DNA from: Haloplanus salinarum
GTDB taxonomy: Archaea > Halobacteriota > Halobacteria > Halobacteriales > Haloferacaceae
NCBI RefSeq assembly: GCF_024498175.1
Contig: NZ_CP101823.1
Span: forward strand, 2,486,987-2,550,986
Direction of reading: 5' to 3'
DNA length: 64,000 nt
The notes beneath the pieces were generated by a model, which did no database searches, was not told the DNA's origin, and saw only the letters and a program-made list of their open reading frames with translations. This document shows positions 22,792 through 30,731 of the stretch, piece by piece. The position numbers and the translations under genes are program-made. Positions within the stretch are counted from its first letter, which is position 1. Every line of letters begins with the position of its first letter.

Positions 22792-23214
22792 ATGGCACAG
22801 AACGCTATCATCGCAGAAGACGGATCGCTCATCCCGACCGGCGACACGCAGGTCACGCAGGTCGGCGAGGCAACCTACGACGCCAGCGAGGCCGACGAGC
22901 GGACCGACATCGTCGTCGGCGGCGCCGACCAAGACGACACCTTCGCCCTCGAAGGCGACCGGGTATACGACTCCGGCGACGTCGTCGACGAAGAGTCGTT
23001 CGATGGGGGCGGATCGTCGCCGACCCCGACGTCAACCGATACGACGTCGTCCCCGGATCCGACGACCACCGACACGTCGACGTCGTCGAGCACGGGCGAG
23101 TCGGTCCGGGAGATCGTCGTGCCGACGTCCTCGGGCGGAGGGTCGGGCGTCGGCATCCTCGCGGTCGCCGCCGCCGCGGTCGCGGTGGTCGGTGTCCTAG
23201 TGGGGAGTGACTGA
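22792..23214 (+). CDS. Tail-anchored acidic protein with Ser/Thr linker
   Basis: A 140-aa protein. The acidic N-terminal 70 residues contain beta-like repeats, residues about 75-110 are almost only Ser, Thr, Asp and Pro, and the last 20 residues are a membrane helix. The linker is a likely glycosylation or spacer region. Second of the tail-anchored group. Confidence 0.5.
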   Translation: MAQNAIIAEDGSLIPTGDTQVTQVGEATYDASEADERTDIVVGGADQDDTFALEGDRVYDSGDVVDEESFDGGGSSPTPTSTDTTSSPDPTTTDTSTSSSTGESVREIVVPTSSGGGSGVGILAVAAAAVAVVGVLVGSD

Positions 23215-23215
23215 C

Positions 23216-23740
23216 ATGGCTACCAACCAGACCACCGACAGCGGCATCGCAGTCGTCGCATCGCTCGCCGCCGTCGCGGCCGTGATCTACGCCGTCGTCG
23301 GCAGGTCCGGTGCTCAACCTATCTTCATCGGCGGGACCGGATCGTCCGGCGACAACGACGAGATCACCGACGTCGACGGGATCTCCGAGCCGGACACCAC
23401 GGTCCCGAGCGATGGCGGGTGGGTTTTCGACAATCCGACCGACGACCCCACCAGCCCGGAGTGGGACCCTGACGATTACGATTTCGGTGGCCCCTCGAAT
23501 GGCTCCACCGACTCGGATGGCTCCACCGACTCGGGTGGATCGACAGGCCCGGCGGACGACGGGATCAACTGGCGCGGAGACTCCGGTGAGACGACGGTCG
23601 ACGGATCCGGCGGCTCGGACTCTTCGGGGGGATCGGACTCTTCCGATCCGCTCGACGAAGCCACCTCCGGGGTCGTCGGGTCGATCGGTCAAACGATCCC
23701 CGGCGTGACCATCGGACGCGAAGTCCTCGGGAGGATCTGA
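23216..23740 (+). CDS. N-anchored acidic, Ser/Gly/Asp-rich protein
   Basis: A 174-aa protein from ATG 23216 (GTG 23207 possible). An N-terminal membrane helix (about 10-30) is followed by a long low-complexity region with repeated G-S-T-D-S-D and G-G-S-D-S-S units (about 95-145) and a short hydrophobic end. It may be an external fibre or spacer of the virion. Confidence 0.45.
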   Translation: MATNQTTDSGIAVVASLAAVAAVIYAVVGRSGAQPIFIGGTGSSGDNDEITDVDGISEPDTTVPSDGGWVFDNPTDDPTSPEWDPDDYDFGGPSNGSTDSDGSTDSGGSTGPADDGINWRGDSGETTVDGSGGSDSSGGSDSSDPLDEATSGVVGSIGQTIPGVTIGREVLGRI

Positions 23741-23742
23741 CC

Positions 23743-24126
23743 GTGTCGTGGGACGACTTCACTCGGGGCCTCGACCGCGCACTCTATCGCCAGTTCGATG
23801 ACGTTCCGGGCGGCGGCATCGCAGACCCGGACACCTATCTCCCGGGCTCGTCCCCGGGCGGTGAGACGGACGTCCCCGAGGATCCGTCTTGGGACGACGA
23901 GTCGATCGCAGACACGTTCGGCGCGGAGGTCTTCGCTCCGATCGGCCGCCAGTTCGACGACGAACCGGGTGGCGGTGTCATCGACATCATCGTCGATCGG
24001 ACGACGTCGGTCGGCCCGTCGTGGCTCGACGAGGCGACGATCGTCGTCGTCGTCCTGGTCGTCCTGGGCGCGGGACTGTGGCTCGCCCGCCCGCTGCTGA
24101 CGATCGTCGCGGGGGTGGCTGAATAG
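23743..24126 (+). CDS. Tail-anchored protein with an internal duplication
   Basis: A 127-aa protein (GTG start). The motif R-Q-F-D-D-x-P-G-G-G-x-x-D occurs twice (about residues 16-28 and 68-80), suggesting an internal duplication. The C-terminal membrane helix spans about 99-122. The two copies may bind the same partner. Confidence 0.45.
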   Translation: MSWDDFTRGLDRALYRQFDDVPGGGIADPDTYLPGSSPGGETDVPEDPSWDDESIADTFGAEVFAPIGRQFDDEPGGGVIDIIVDRTTSVGPSWLDEATIVVVVLVVLGAGLWLARPLLTIVAGVAE

Positions 24127-24129
24127 ACG

Positions 24130-24378
24130 ATGATCGACGTCGGTTGGTTGGGATCGCCCGTCGACGTGGCGACCTTCGTCGTCGTGCTCGCCATGCTGGT
24201 GTTCCGGCTCCGTCCCCGCGTCGAGACGGTGGCCGCGGCGGTCGTGGCCCTCGCCGAGCGTCGCGACGACGTCGACGACGATCGGCTCCGTGACGACTTG
24301 GACGTCGACGATTCCGCGGTCGACGCGCTCCGGCCGCGGATCGTCCACGTCGACGACCGGGAGGGCTCGGAGGGATGA
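24130..24378 (+). CDS. 82-aa membrane protein with charged tail
   Basis: One N-terminal membrane helix (about 10-26), then an Arg/Asp-rich helical tail. The stop overlaps the next ATG (ATGA). No family recognised. Confidence 0.4.
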   Translation: MIDVGWLGSPVDVATFVVVLAMLVFRLRPRVETVAAAVVALAERRDDVDDDRLRDDLDVDDSAVDALRPRIVHVDDREGSEG

Positions 24379-24527
24379 TCGCAGCCGACGCCCCGGCGTG
24401 GCTCTACCACCCGGTGCCCCTGTGGGCCTTCCTGCTCGCGCTGCTCACCTCTCCTTGGCGGTGGGCGGGCTACGCGAAGCGGGTCATGAAACGAGCGTCC
24501 CCGTGGGGTGGTGACGGTGCCGAGTGA
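24375..24527 (+). CDS. 50-aa membrane peptide
   Basis: A Trp-rich hydrophobic helix (about 8-30) followed by a basic end. It is linked by a 4-base overlap to the gene before it and overlaps the one after. Confidence 0.35.
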   Translation: MIAADAPAWLYHPVPLWAFLLALLTSPWRWAGYAKRVMKRASPWGGDGAE

Positions 24528-24693
24528 GCTACCTGCGGAGTGGGCGATCGTCCCGAGACACGTTCGGTGGCCCGATCCGATCCTCCTGCGTCGGTACGAG
24601 CCGGGCGCGGTCGTCGTCGAGGATCCCGACGGCGACGAGGTGATCCGGTCGGATACCGTAGCCGATGACGTCGTCGACGGGATCGAAAAATAG
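24517..24693 (+). CDS. 58-aa soluble protein, last of the structural operon
   Basis: A GTG start at 24517 is chosen among three nearby GTGs. It encodes a short beta-like protein with W-x-x-P-x-x-x-R motifs and an acidic end. It is convergent with the early operon, 42 bp away. Confidence 0.35.
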   Translation: MPSELPAEWAIVPRHVRWPDPILLRRYEPGAVVVEDPDGDEVIRSDTVADDVVDGIEK

Positions 24694-24735
24694 AGTTCCG
24701 GAACGTTCGGCCTTGCGTCCTTTCCGGAGATTCAG

Positions 24736-24930
24736 TTATCCGTCGTCTCCGGCTTGCGAGCCGTCTCGGTGAATCAGCATCGACCCACCTTCTTCGCCCT
24801 CCGGCGGCCTCTCGACGATGCACACTCGCGCCTCGTAGCTCTCTCCCTCGTCGAACTCGTCCATCCCGTCGACGAACTCGTCGCCACACACCGGACACTC
24901 GCCGCCGTAGATGAGGTCGTCGTCACTCAT
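24736..24930 (-). CDS. Small CPxCG zinc-finger protein
   Basis: A 64-aa acidic protein from ATG 24930. It has C-P-V-C-G near the start and one further Cys, with a predicted mixed fold. Last gene of the minus-strand early operon. Confidence 0.5.
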   Translation of the reverse strand: MSDDDLIYGGECPVCGDEFVDGMDEFDEGESYEARVCIVERPPEGEEGGSMLIHRDGSQAGDDG

Positions 24931-24960
24931 CCCGATCACCGGAACAGGAGAGTAGCCGGG

Positions 24961-25368
24961 TCATTGTAGTGCCTTCACCGCCGTATCGCCCATCACGTTG
25001 CTCGTTCGCTTCGCGTACCCGAGGTCGACGAGTGGGATGATGAGCCTCTGCCGAGCGACGGGCTTTTTCATCCCCTGCTGCTGGGCGAGCACCGACAACA
25101 CGCGGTCCTCGGTCACGTACTTCTCCGGGGCGAGCGTCCGCAACACGTCGTAGGCTTCGGCGAGTTCGTCGTCGACCGGCGGGACCCGGCCGTCGGGATC
25201 CTCAGCACCGTCCTCGACGATCGACGCCATGAAGTCCCGGATCGCCTCGCTCCGCGAGTTCCACCGCTCGCTTTCCTCGACGGCGTCGTCGAAGTCGTCG
25301 AGGAGGTCCGCGCGGACGCGGACGCTCGGGCTCTTCATCTTCTCCTCGCCGGCGAGTTGGTTGCTCAT
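24961..25368 (-). CDS. Ribbon-helix-helix DNA-binding protein
   Basis: A 135-aa protein from ATG 25368. Residues about 12-55 (S-V-R-V-R-A-D-L-L-D-D-F, then R-S-E-A-I-R-D-F) are a ribbon-helix-helix of the CopG/NikR type. The C-terminal 80 residues look winged-helix-like (R-Q-R-L-I-I-P-L-V-D-L-G-Y). It overlaps the next upstream gene by 4 bases. Probably a transcription regulator of provirus 2. Confidence 0.65.
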   Translation of the reverse strand: MSNQLAGEEKMKSPSVRVRADLLDDFDDAVEESERWNSRSEAIRDFMASIVEDGAEDPDGRVPPVDDELAEAYDVLRTLAPEKYVTEDRVLSVLAQQQGMKKPVARQRLIIPLVDLGYAKRTSNVMGDTAVKALQ

Positions 25369-25697
25369 CGGACACCTCCGTAGCACAAACTACCGTCGTG
25401 TGCTACGCGGTCGTTCTCGTCCCCGTCTTGCGATTCGTCCCGACAAACGGTGTGCGTAGCACAACCCCCCTGGGGGTTGTGCGGAGCACTCTCGCGTGCG
25501 GGCCCGTGTGCGCGCGACCCGTCACCGTCGCCACCGTCGTCCAAGGTGGTGGTCCATCCGCAGTGGTGACAACGCCGCTCACCGTCTCGCCCGCGGTCGG
25601 CGGCGACGAAGAGGTTCGTCTCGCAGGTAGGGCACTCCGGGGCCCGATCCCGGTGGTGGGCACGACGGTGGCTCGACGACGGGCGTGGACGGGTCAC
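25365..25697 (-). CDS. Zinc-ribbon protein with His-rich start
   Basis: A 110-aa protein (GTG start overlapping the SWIM gene). It has a His/Arg/Ser-rich N-terminus, then C-P-T-C and C-H-H-C-G pairs 17 residues apart forming a zinc ribbon, and a hydrophilic tail with two more Cys. It probably binds nucleic acid. Confidence 0.5.
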   Translation of the reverse strand: MTRPRPSSSHRRAHHRDRAPECPTCETNLFVAADRGRDGERRCHHCGWTTTLDDGGDGDGSRAHGPARESAPHNPQGGCATHTVCRDESQDGDENDRVAHDGSLCYGGVR

Positions 25698-26053
25698 GCT
25701 TCACCTCCTTGCCGGTACTGGCGCCAGAGCATCGCCAGTTCCTCGTCGGGATCGGCGTCGAGGTCGGCGACGACGATCTCCTCGCGGACGTAGGCGAGCA
25801 GCATCGTCGCGAGGTGGGCGCACCACTCGTGGTGCGCGTAGCCCTTGCAGTCGCACTCGCCGACGGGCTGTCCGCTCCGCGTCCCGAAGACGACACGGTG
25901 ACGGTCACCGTCACCGACGCGGACCATCCACTCGGCGCGGTTGATCGGCTCGATCGTCGTCTCCTCGTCGCGGGCGCGTTGCCAGCTCGTCGAGTCGCCG
26001 AAGTCGTCGGGGAGGTCGAGGTCGGGGTAACCGCCGACGCGCTCGGTGCTCAC
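25694..26053 (-). CDS. SWIM zinc-finger protein
   Basis: A 119-aa protein from GTG 26053, which overlaps the upstream stop; longer in-frame readings are not credible. The motif C-D-C-x(8)-C-A-H near residues 75-88 is a SWIM zinc finger. It is preceded by beta strands (W-M-V-R-V-G-D-G, V-V-F-G) typical of SWIM proteins. SWIM domains bind DNA or protein partners and also occur in recombination proteins. Central gene of the operon. Confidence 0.65.
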   Translation of the reverse strand: MSTERVGGYPDLDLPDDFGDSTSWQRARDEETTIEPINRAEWMVRVGDGDRHRVVFGTRSGQPVGECDCKGYAHHEWCAHLATMLLAYVREEIVVADLDADPDEELAMLWRQYRQGGEA

Positions 26054-26157
26054 CGTCGATCCCCTCCGTTGCACTCCGGACAGGTTCGGCGTTTGAGTCC
26101 ACCTCGGGACGTGGTCGTGACGAGACGGGTTCCGCAGGCCGGACAGTACCGTCTCAC
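26050..26157 (-). CDS. 35-aa double-CxxC zinc knuckle, first gene of early operon
   Basis: A GTG start (26157, or 26166) with C-P-A-C-G and C-P-E-C pairs 20 residues apart. It overlaps the SWIM gene by 4 bases. It lies 38 bp from the candidate right att core. Confidence 0.45.
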   Translation of the reverse strand: MRRYCPACGTRLVTTTSRGGLKRRTCPECNGGDRR

Positions 26158-26194
26158 GCCGACCACCCCGAGTTAGCTTCACAGAAGTTGCCCG

Positions 26195-26207
26195 CGGGGA
26201 GGGCGGA
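26195..26207 (+). repeat. Candidate attachment core, copy 2
   Basis: CGGGGAGGGCGGA, identical to 11177-11189, placed just beyond the last provirus 2 gene. The match to the third copy extends two bases further (ACT ending). Confidence 0.5.
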
Positions 26208-26564
26208 CTTTTCCTGCAGTCGATGTGGGGTCGACGGGGCATCGGCTTGCCCCCCGTCCCCGCGAGCACAGCGAGCGGGGAACAGCGAGACGACCAGCGG
26301 GAGTCTCACGCGTTTCAGATCGGGGAGGGCGGACTCGTTTTCGGGACGGGCTCGTCGCCTTGGGTGGGTAGCCGACGGTAGCCGCGATGCTGACGGGGTA
26401 TGTCGTGTGAGATCGGACGCCGAGTATCAGAAACGGACCCCGACGATAGGGCGTCGGGTCCGCGTGGGCCTCCGTATCCTAAGCGGACGCCACGACGAAC
26501 GACGGGATCGGGGGGCTTCAATGCTCCGCACGAGCGGGCGACACGTCGTTCGCGGGCCGACGCG
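26208..26564. other. Provirus-chromosome junction, no gene seen
   Basis: This 357-bp stretch holds the third core copy (26321-26333). Between copies 2 and 3 are two strong stems, GACGGGG/CCCCGTC and CCCCGC/GCGGGG. Further right is a GGACCC-C-GACG/CGTCGGGTCC hairpin (26434-26461) and a stem TCCGT/GCGGA closing a seven-base loop that contains CCT. The latter resembles a tRNA anticodon arm, but no T-arm or acceptor stem can be built around it. It could be remains of an integration target. Confidence 0.4.
26321..26333 (+). repeat. Candidate attachment core, copy 3
   Basis: CGGGGAGGGCGGA again, 126 bp from copy 2 and sharing CGGGGAGGGCGGACT with it. Two cores in a row suggest a vacated or minimal third integration, or one true attR and one attB remnant. 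Confidence 0.45.
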
Positions 26565-26789
26565 TCACTCGGTGTACTGGAGTTCCTTCTCCGGGTCGGT
26601 CGGCAGGGAGTGGAAGATCTCCTCCATCTCGCCGTCTGCGAGGGGGATCTCTTCCAGGCTCCCGTCGCTTTGGTGGAGCGACCAGACGAAGTTGATCATC
26701 GTCGCCTGGAAATGCGGGCTCGGCTGGTCGTTCTCCCGGATGTACTTGACGAGTTTCGCCGCCGCCTCGTCGTCGAGTATGTCGCTCAT
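26565..26789 (-). CDS. Small acidic chromosomal protein
   Basis: A 74-aa soluble protein, helix-rich, with charged ends. It resembles short conserved haloarchaeal hypotheticals but I cannot name a family. It is the first clearly chromosomal gene, downstream of the symporter and in the same direction with a 52-bp gap. Confidence 0.5.
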   Translation of the reverse strand: MSDILDDEAAAKLVKYIRENDQPSPHFQATMINFVWSLHQSDGSLEEIPLADGEMEEIFHSLPTDPEKELQYTE

Positions 26790-26841
26790 GGGTCGACCTC
26801 GGTCGGGTCGGCAATCAGGGTGTCGGATGGCGGACGGGACG

Positions 26842-28338
26842 TCAGTCGCCGCCGACGGCGAAGCGGGTCGCGTCCTCGTCGATCGAGGGCGAAGAGACGA
26901 GCGAGACGCCGACGGTGAGGGCGGCGGCGAGCAGCATGAACGCGAGGGCGACGTCCCACCCGCCGTAGGAGCGCGCGAGGAGGGAGACGGTCGCGCCCCC
27001 GACCTCGACCGGCGTGGCCGGGACGAGGACGTGGGCGAGATACAGGAGTTGCGGGACGGCGACGCCGACGAGCATGCCGTCGCGGGTCGTCGCCTCCCAG
27101 TAGAGCGCGACGATGACGGGCGGAGCGAGCAGGGCGAACCCGGAGAACGCGGTGTCGCCGACTTCGATGAGCGTGCCGGGTCGCGAGAGGCTGGCGACGA
27201 ACGCGAGGAGGGCGAAGACGGCGACGCCGATCCGGGCGATCCACGCCTCGCGTCGGTCGCTCGCTTCGGGGCGAACGAAGGGGCGGTAGAGGTCACGGGT
27301 GAAGTAGGCCGACCCCGAGAGGAGCATCGAGTCCGAGGAGGACATCATCGCCGCCATCGCGCCGGCGACGACGAGCGCCGCGAACCACCCGGGGGTGTAC
27401 TCGCTCAGCAGGACCGACAGCACGTTCGCGCCCTCGGGCACCTCGATGGGGAGGCCGGCCGCCCACGCCCCGAGCATGAACGCCGGGACGAAAAGCAGGA
27501 GGACGAGCACCGGCCAGAGGGCGAACGAGCGTTTCAGCACCGTCGCGGACTTCGCGACGAAGAAGCGCTGGTTGATCTGCGGGAACATGGTCACGCCGAA
27601 GGCGATGGTGACTGCCGACGAGACGATGAACTGCGGGGTGTAGAGGCCGCCCCCGAGGGACGCGAACTCGGGGTTGGCCGCCACCATCCCGCGGGTGGCC
27701 GCGCCGAGGCCGCCGAGGCTGCCGAGGATCCAGACCACCGCGATCCACAGCACGGAGAGCATGAACAGCCCCTGGAGGGTGTCGGTCCAGGCGACGCCCC
27801 GCAGGCCGGCGAGCATCACGTAGACGATCATGAAGAGGGTGATGAGCGCGGCGCCGCCCCAGTAGGGGACCGCCCCGCCGGTGAGTCCGCGGAGCGCCTC
27901 GCCGGCACCCATCTGCTGGAGCATGACGTAGGGGAAGAGCCACAGGAGGCTAACGCCCGCGACCAGCCCCCGGAGACCCGGGGAGGCAAATCGGTCGCCG
28001 AGCATCTCCCCAAGGGTGACGTACTCGCGTGCGCGCCCGATGAGCCACTGTCGGTAGCCGATAACGTACCAGAGGATGGCGAAGAGGACGCCGTCCATCA
28101 CACCCATGACGAGGATCCACTCGGGGCCGGCCGCGTAGGCGAGGTTCGGGCCGCCGAAGAAGGTGAACGCCGACAGCAGGGTCGCGAAGGTGGTAAACAG
28201 GAGGACGAGCGTCCCGAGGGTGCGGCTGGCGAGATAGAAGTCCTCGGCGTCGTTCCCGCCGACGCGGTAGGCCACGAGGCCGACGCCGAGCGCGAGGACG
28301 AGATACGCGACGACGATGCCGAGCGGCTGGAGGCTCAC
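26842..28338 (-). CDS. Sodium:solute symporter (SSS family)
   Basis: A 498-aa transporter with about 13 membrane helices. N-terminal G-N-D-A-E-D-F-Y-L-A-S-R and the A-T-L-L-S-A-F-T-F-F-G-G segment (about 50-63) are typical of the SSS/LeuT-fold family (pantothenate, proline, acetate-type carriers). Substrate cannot be read from sequence. It overlaps by 4 bases with a small two-helix protein; such a pair is common in archaeal and bacterial SSS operons. Confidence 0.85.
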   Translation of the reverse strand: MSLQPLGIVVAYLVLALGVGLVAYRVGGNDAEDFYLASRTLGTLVLLFTTFATLLSAFTFFGGPNLAYAAGPEWILVMGVMDGVLFAILWYVIGYRQWLIGRAREYVTLGEMLGDRFASPGLRGLVAGVSLLWLFPYVMLQQMGAGEALRGLTGGAVPYWGGAALITLFMIVYVMLAGLRGVAWTDTLQGLFMLSVLWIAVVWILGSLGGLGAATRGMVAANPEFASLGGGLYTPQFIVSSAVTIAFGVTMFPQINQRFFVAKSATVLKRSFALWPVLVLLLFVPAFMLGAWAAGLPIEVPEGANVLSVLLSEYTPGWFAALVVAGAMAAMMSSSDSMLLSGSAYFTRDLYRPFVRPEASDRREAWIARIGVAVFALLAFVASLSRPGTLIEVGDTAFSGFALLAPPVIVALYWEATTRDGMLVGVAVPQLLYLAHVLVPATPVEVGGATVSLLARSYGGWDVALAFMLLAAALTVGVSLVSSPSIDEDATRFAVGGD

Positions 28339-28580
28339 CGACTCTCACCCCCGTCGGGTCGCGGGGCCGCCTCGGTGTCGACGCCCATCAACCGATCCCA
28401 CCCGGTTCGGGTGAACAGCGCGAAGACGACGGCCGCTACGCCCATCCAGCCGATATGCCACCAGAGCCAGACGGGTAACCCGGCGACCACCGTCGACGTG
28501 CCCCAGAGGAACCAGGGGACCGAGAACACGACGAGGACGACGAACGTCACGATCCACAGCCAATCGCGTATCGAACGCAT
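28335..28580 (-). CDS. DUF3311-like small membrane subunit
   Basis: An 81-aa protein with two membrane helices (about 8-26 and 36-55), conserved Pro-Trp and Trp-Trp positions and a Gly/Asp tail. Small proteins of this kind are regularly encoded directly before an SSS symporter and probably assist it. ATGA overlap with the symporter gene. Confidence 0.7.
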   Translation of the reverse strand: MRSIRDWLWIVTFVVLVVFSVPWFLWGTSTVVAGLPVWLWWHIGWMGVAAVVFALFTRTGWDRLMGVDTEAAPRPDGGESR

Positions 28581-28738
28581 CGTTGGATCGTATTCGTATC
28601 TCCAACTACGTAAATGATGCCGAATAATCCCCCATCAGATAGATTGAAGAAAAACTTTCTTCGAAACGGGAAAGAGGGGAACAGCACTCTTCGATTCGCG
28701 TCGACACCGGTAAACCGTCGCCCGCCGAGCGGGTTCGT

Positions 28739-29671
28739 GTGTCCGGGACGGACGGACGTGTCGTGTCGCCGCTGGTCGCGCTGGGAGTCGCGGTCCTCGC
28801 GATCAGCACGAGCGCGATCCTGGTCCGCTGGAGCGACGCCCCGAACGTCATCAAGGCGCTGTATCGGGTGACCTTCACCGTCGTCGCGCTCGCTCCGCTC
28901 GTCGACGGGGGCGACCGACTCTCGCTCGCCCGGATCGGGCGTCGCGACGCCGCCGTCGCGGTCGCCGCCGGGGTCGCCCTCGCGGTCCACTTCGTGGTCT
29001 GGTTCGAGAGCCTCGATCACACGACCGTCGCCGCGAGCGTCACCATCGTCCAGGCCCAGCCGGTGTTCGTCGCCGCCGGGGCGTGGGTGCTCCTCGGGGA
29101 ACGCGTGAGCCGACGCGGCGCGCTCGGGATCGGGATCGCTCTCGCCGGGATGGTCGCGCTCTCGTTCGGCCCGGCGTTGCTGGCCGCCGTCGATCCGACC
29201 GCCGAACCGGCCGCCGACGTGACGGGGGCCCAGTACGGCAACGCGCTGGCCCTCCTCGGCGCAGTGGCGGTGGCGGGGTACTACCTCGCCGGCCGGTCGC
29301 TCCGGCGCGGACTGGGGGTGTTGCCGTACGTGACGGTCGTGTACACGGCATGTGCGCTCGTTTTGCTCGGGGTCGCCGTCGCGCAGGGCCTCCCCCTCGT
29401 CTCGTATGCCCCCCACGAGTGGGTGCTGTTCGCCGCGATGGCGCTCGGTCCGGGCGTCCTCGGGCACACCGTCGTGAACTGGGCGCTCGGCCATCTCGAA
29501 TCCCACGTGGTCAGCGTCTCGCTTCTCGGCGAACCGGTCGGAAGTACGCTCCTCGCGGTCGTCCTCCTCTCGGAGGTCCCGCCGCCGGGAACGCTCCTCG
29601 GCGGCGCCGTCGTCCTCGCCGGGATCTACGTCACCGCGTCCGCGCGAACGCCCGGCCGCCCGGATCAGTGA
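28739..29671 (+). CDS. EamA/DMT-family exporter
   Basis: A 310-aa protein with ten membrane helices in two homologous halves, typical of the drug/metabolite transporter superfamily. Motifs: Y-R-V near helix 2, Q-x-x-F/P-V-F in helix 4, and the second-half E-P-V-G-S-T. GTG 28739 is the longest start; GTG 28763 is also plausible. Substrates of such exporters are usually amino acids or other small metabolites. Upstream lies a GAAGAAA/TTTCTTC hairpin (about 28646-28662), possibly a terminator of the divergent region. Confidence 0.8.
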   Translation: MSGTDGRVVSPLVALGVAVLAISTSAILVRWSDAPNVIKALYRVTFTVVALAPLVDGGDRLSLARIGRRDAAVAVAAGVALAVHFVVWFESLDHTTVAASVTIVQAQPVFVAAGAWVLLGERVSRRGALGIGIALAGMVALSFGPALLAAVDPTAEPAADVTGAQYGNALALLGAVAVAGYYLAGRSLRRGLGVLPYVTVVYTACALVLLGVAVAQGLPLVSYAPHEWVLFAAMALGPGVLGHTVVNWALGHLESHVVSVSLLGEPVGSTLLAVVLLSEVPPPGTLLGGAVVLAGIYVTASARTPGRPDQ

Positions 29672-30063
29672 AGTTTGAGTTCGATCCGCCGGCCGTCGGG
29701 GTCGCGAACGTACGCCGCCCAGTCGCGGCCGTAGGCGCCGTACCGCTCGTGGGGTTCCCCGGACTCCACCTCGACGCCCGCGTCCCGGAGGTCTGCGAGC
29801 AGGGCCTCGATCTCCGCCCGGGTTCCGGTGCCGTCCGACCGGAGGAGCAGACAGACGTGTTCGCCGTCGGGGTCGAACGGCTCGTCGGTCGGCACGAGGT
29901 GAAGGTGGCGGCCGCCGGCGACGACGGCGACGTAGGGCACCTCCCCGGCCTCGTAGCGGTCGCGGTCGCGGACTGGCATCCCGAGCAGGTCGTGGTAGAA
30001 CTCGAGCGCGCGGTCGAGGTCACTCACGCGGAAGGCGGCGTGATCCAGGTCGACGACGTCCAT
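29665..30063 (-). CDS. VOC-family (glyoxalase/bleomycin-resistance) protein
   Basis: A 132-aa single-domain VOC protein from ATG 30063. His near the start (D-L-D-H-A-A-F) and E in the final strand (R-R-I-E-L) are the usual metal ligands; R-D-P-D-G-R is the family signature. It may be a lyase, dioxygenase or binding protein. Its 3' end overlaps the exporter gene by 7 bases. Confidence 0.8.
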   Translation of the reverse strand: MDVVDLDHAAFRVSDLDRALEFYHDLLGMPVRDRDRYEAGEVPYVAVVAGGRHLHLVPTDEPFDPDGEHVCLLLRSDGTGTRAEIEALLADLRDAGVEVESGEPHERYGAYGRDWAAYVRDPDGRRIELKLH

Positions 30064-30136
30064 ACCGGGCGTTGGGGCGCCGGCTTCATACCGATTGTCG
30101 TCACCGCTCGCGGCGGCCCGTCTCACGACCGGCCGG

Positions 30137-30616
30137 TCACTCGAGGAGGTCGCGCGTCCGCCGGTGACGGAACCGAAACATGGGTTCGAAGCCGACCCGG
30201 GCGAGGGGCGCGACGGCCTCACCGAGGGCGCCGAGCGGGAGAGCGTAGACCACCCGATCGTCGACGACCGTCTCGGATCCGTCGGCGAAAAAGCGGTGGG
30301 TGTGCTCCCAGTGGCGAAAAGGCCCGTCGGCCATCTCGTCGGTGAAGTGAGCGGTCGCGCCCTCGCGTTCGCGCTCGGTGATGAGGGAAGTCCACCGCTG
30401 TCGCGGCCCGACGCCGAACGGTCGGACCGAGGCCTCGATGCGCGATCCGGGCTCCAGGATCTCCGGGTCGGGGTCGCCGTCCGGACCCTCGACCGCCTCG
30501 ATCCGCAGGTGCATCCACTCCGGGGTCAGCGCCTCCAGTCCGCTCACGCGGGAGTGGAAATCCCACACCGAATCCAGCGACGCGTCGACGCGCGTCCGGC
30601 GTTGGTACACGGCCAT
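30137..30616 (-). CDS. SRPBCC-family protein
   Basis: A 159-aa protein from ATG 30616. It has the START-like pattern: an initial strand, S-V-W-D-F-H helix, G-x-x-x-x-A/S-V strand pairs and a long C-terminal helix with R-F-R-H-R-R-T. Similar to haloarchaeal SRPBCC/cyclase-like proteins that bind hydrophobic ligands. Divergent from the dgcN-like gene. Confidence 0.75.
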   Translation of the reverse strand: MAVYQRRTRVDASLDSVWDFHSRVSGLEALTPEWMHLRIEAVEGPDGDPDPEILEPGSRIEASVRPFGVGPRQRWTSLITEREREGATAHFTDEMADGPFRHWEHTHRFFADGSETVVDDRVVYALPLGALGEAVAPLARVGFEPMFRFRHRRTRDLLE

Positions 30617-30731
30617 GGGCGTCCCTACGGACGAACGGCGGATAAGCGCAGGGATCGGCCCCACGAACGGGCGCCGCCCGCGGCGTATCGTAACCCGGGG
30701 ATTAATTCTCGATCCCTCCGTCGGGGGGGAC

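Larger units (their letters stand above)
11177..26207. mobile_element. Provirus 2, Halopanivirales-like, with SNJ2-type integrase
   Basis: About 15 kb bounded by the 13-bp core repeats. It contains Int2 with its accessory genes, a repressor pair, an accessory patch (14-18 kb), a packaging-type ATPase operon (minus), and a plus-strand operon beginning with two capsid-like beta proteins of 170 and 186 aa. Many small proteins with a single C-terminal membrane helix follow, then an operon of zinc-finger/RHH proteins. Internal-membrane icosahedral haloviruses (SH1, SNJ1) have genomes of 16-31 kb, an ATPase and two small capsid proteins. The patch at 14.7-16.9 kb with an extra integrase and remnants may be a later insertion. 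Confidence 0.6.

Noticed and set aside
26448-26530. Possible tRNA-Arg(CCT) at the provirus junction, from a stem TCCGT/GCGGA closing a loop with U33-like T and CCT
   Set aside because: No T-arm with TTCRANY and no acceptor stem could be built around it at the right distances; kept only as a remark on the junction.
26188-28617. 809-codon open frame on the plus strand opposite the SSS symporter
   Set aside because: Highly charged Arg/Glu/Gly composition is typical of antisense frames in GC-rich haloarchaeal genes; the minus strand encodes a clear transporter.
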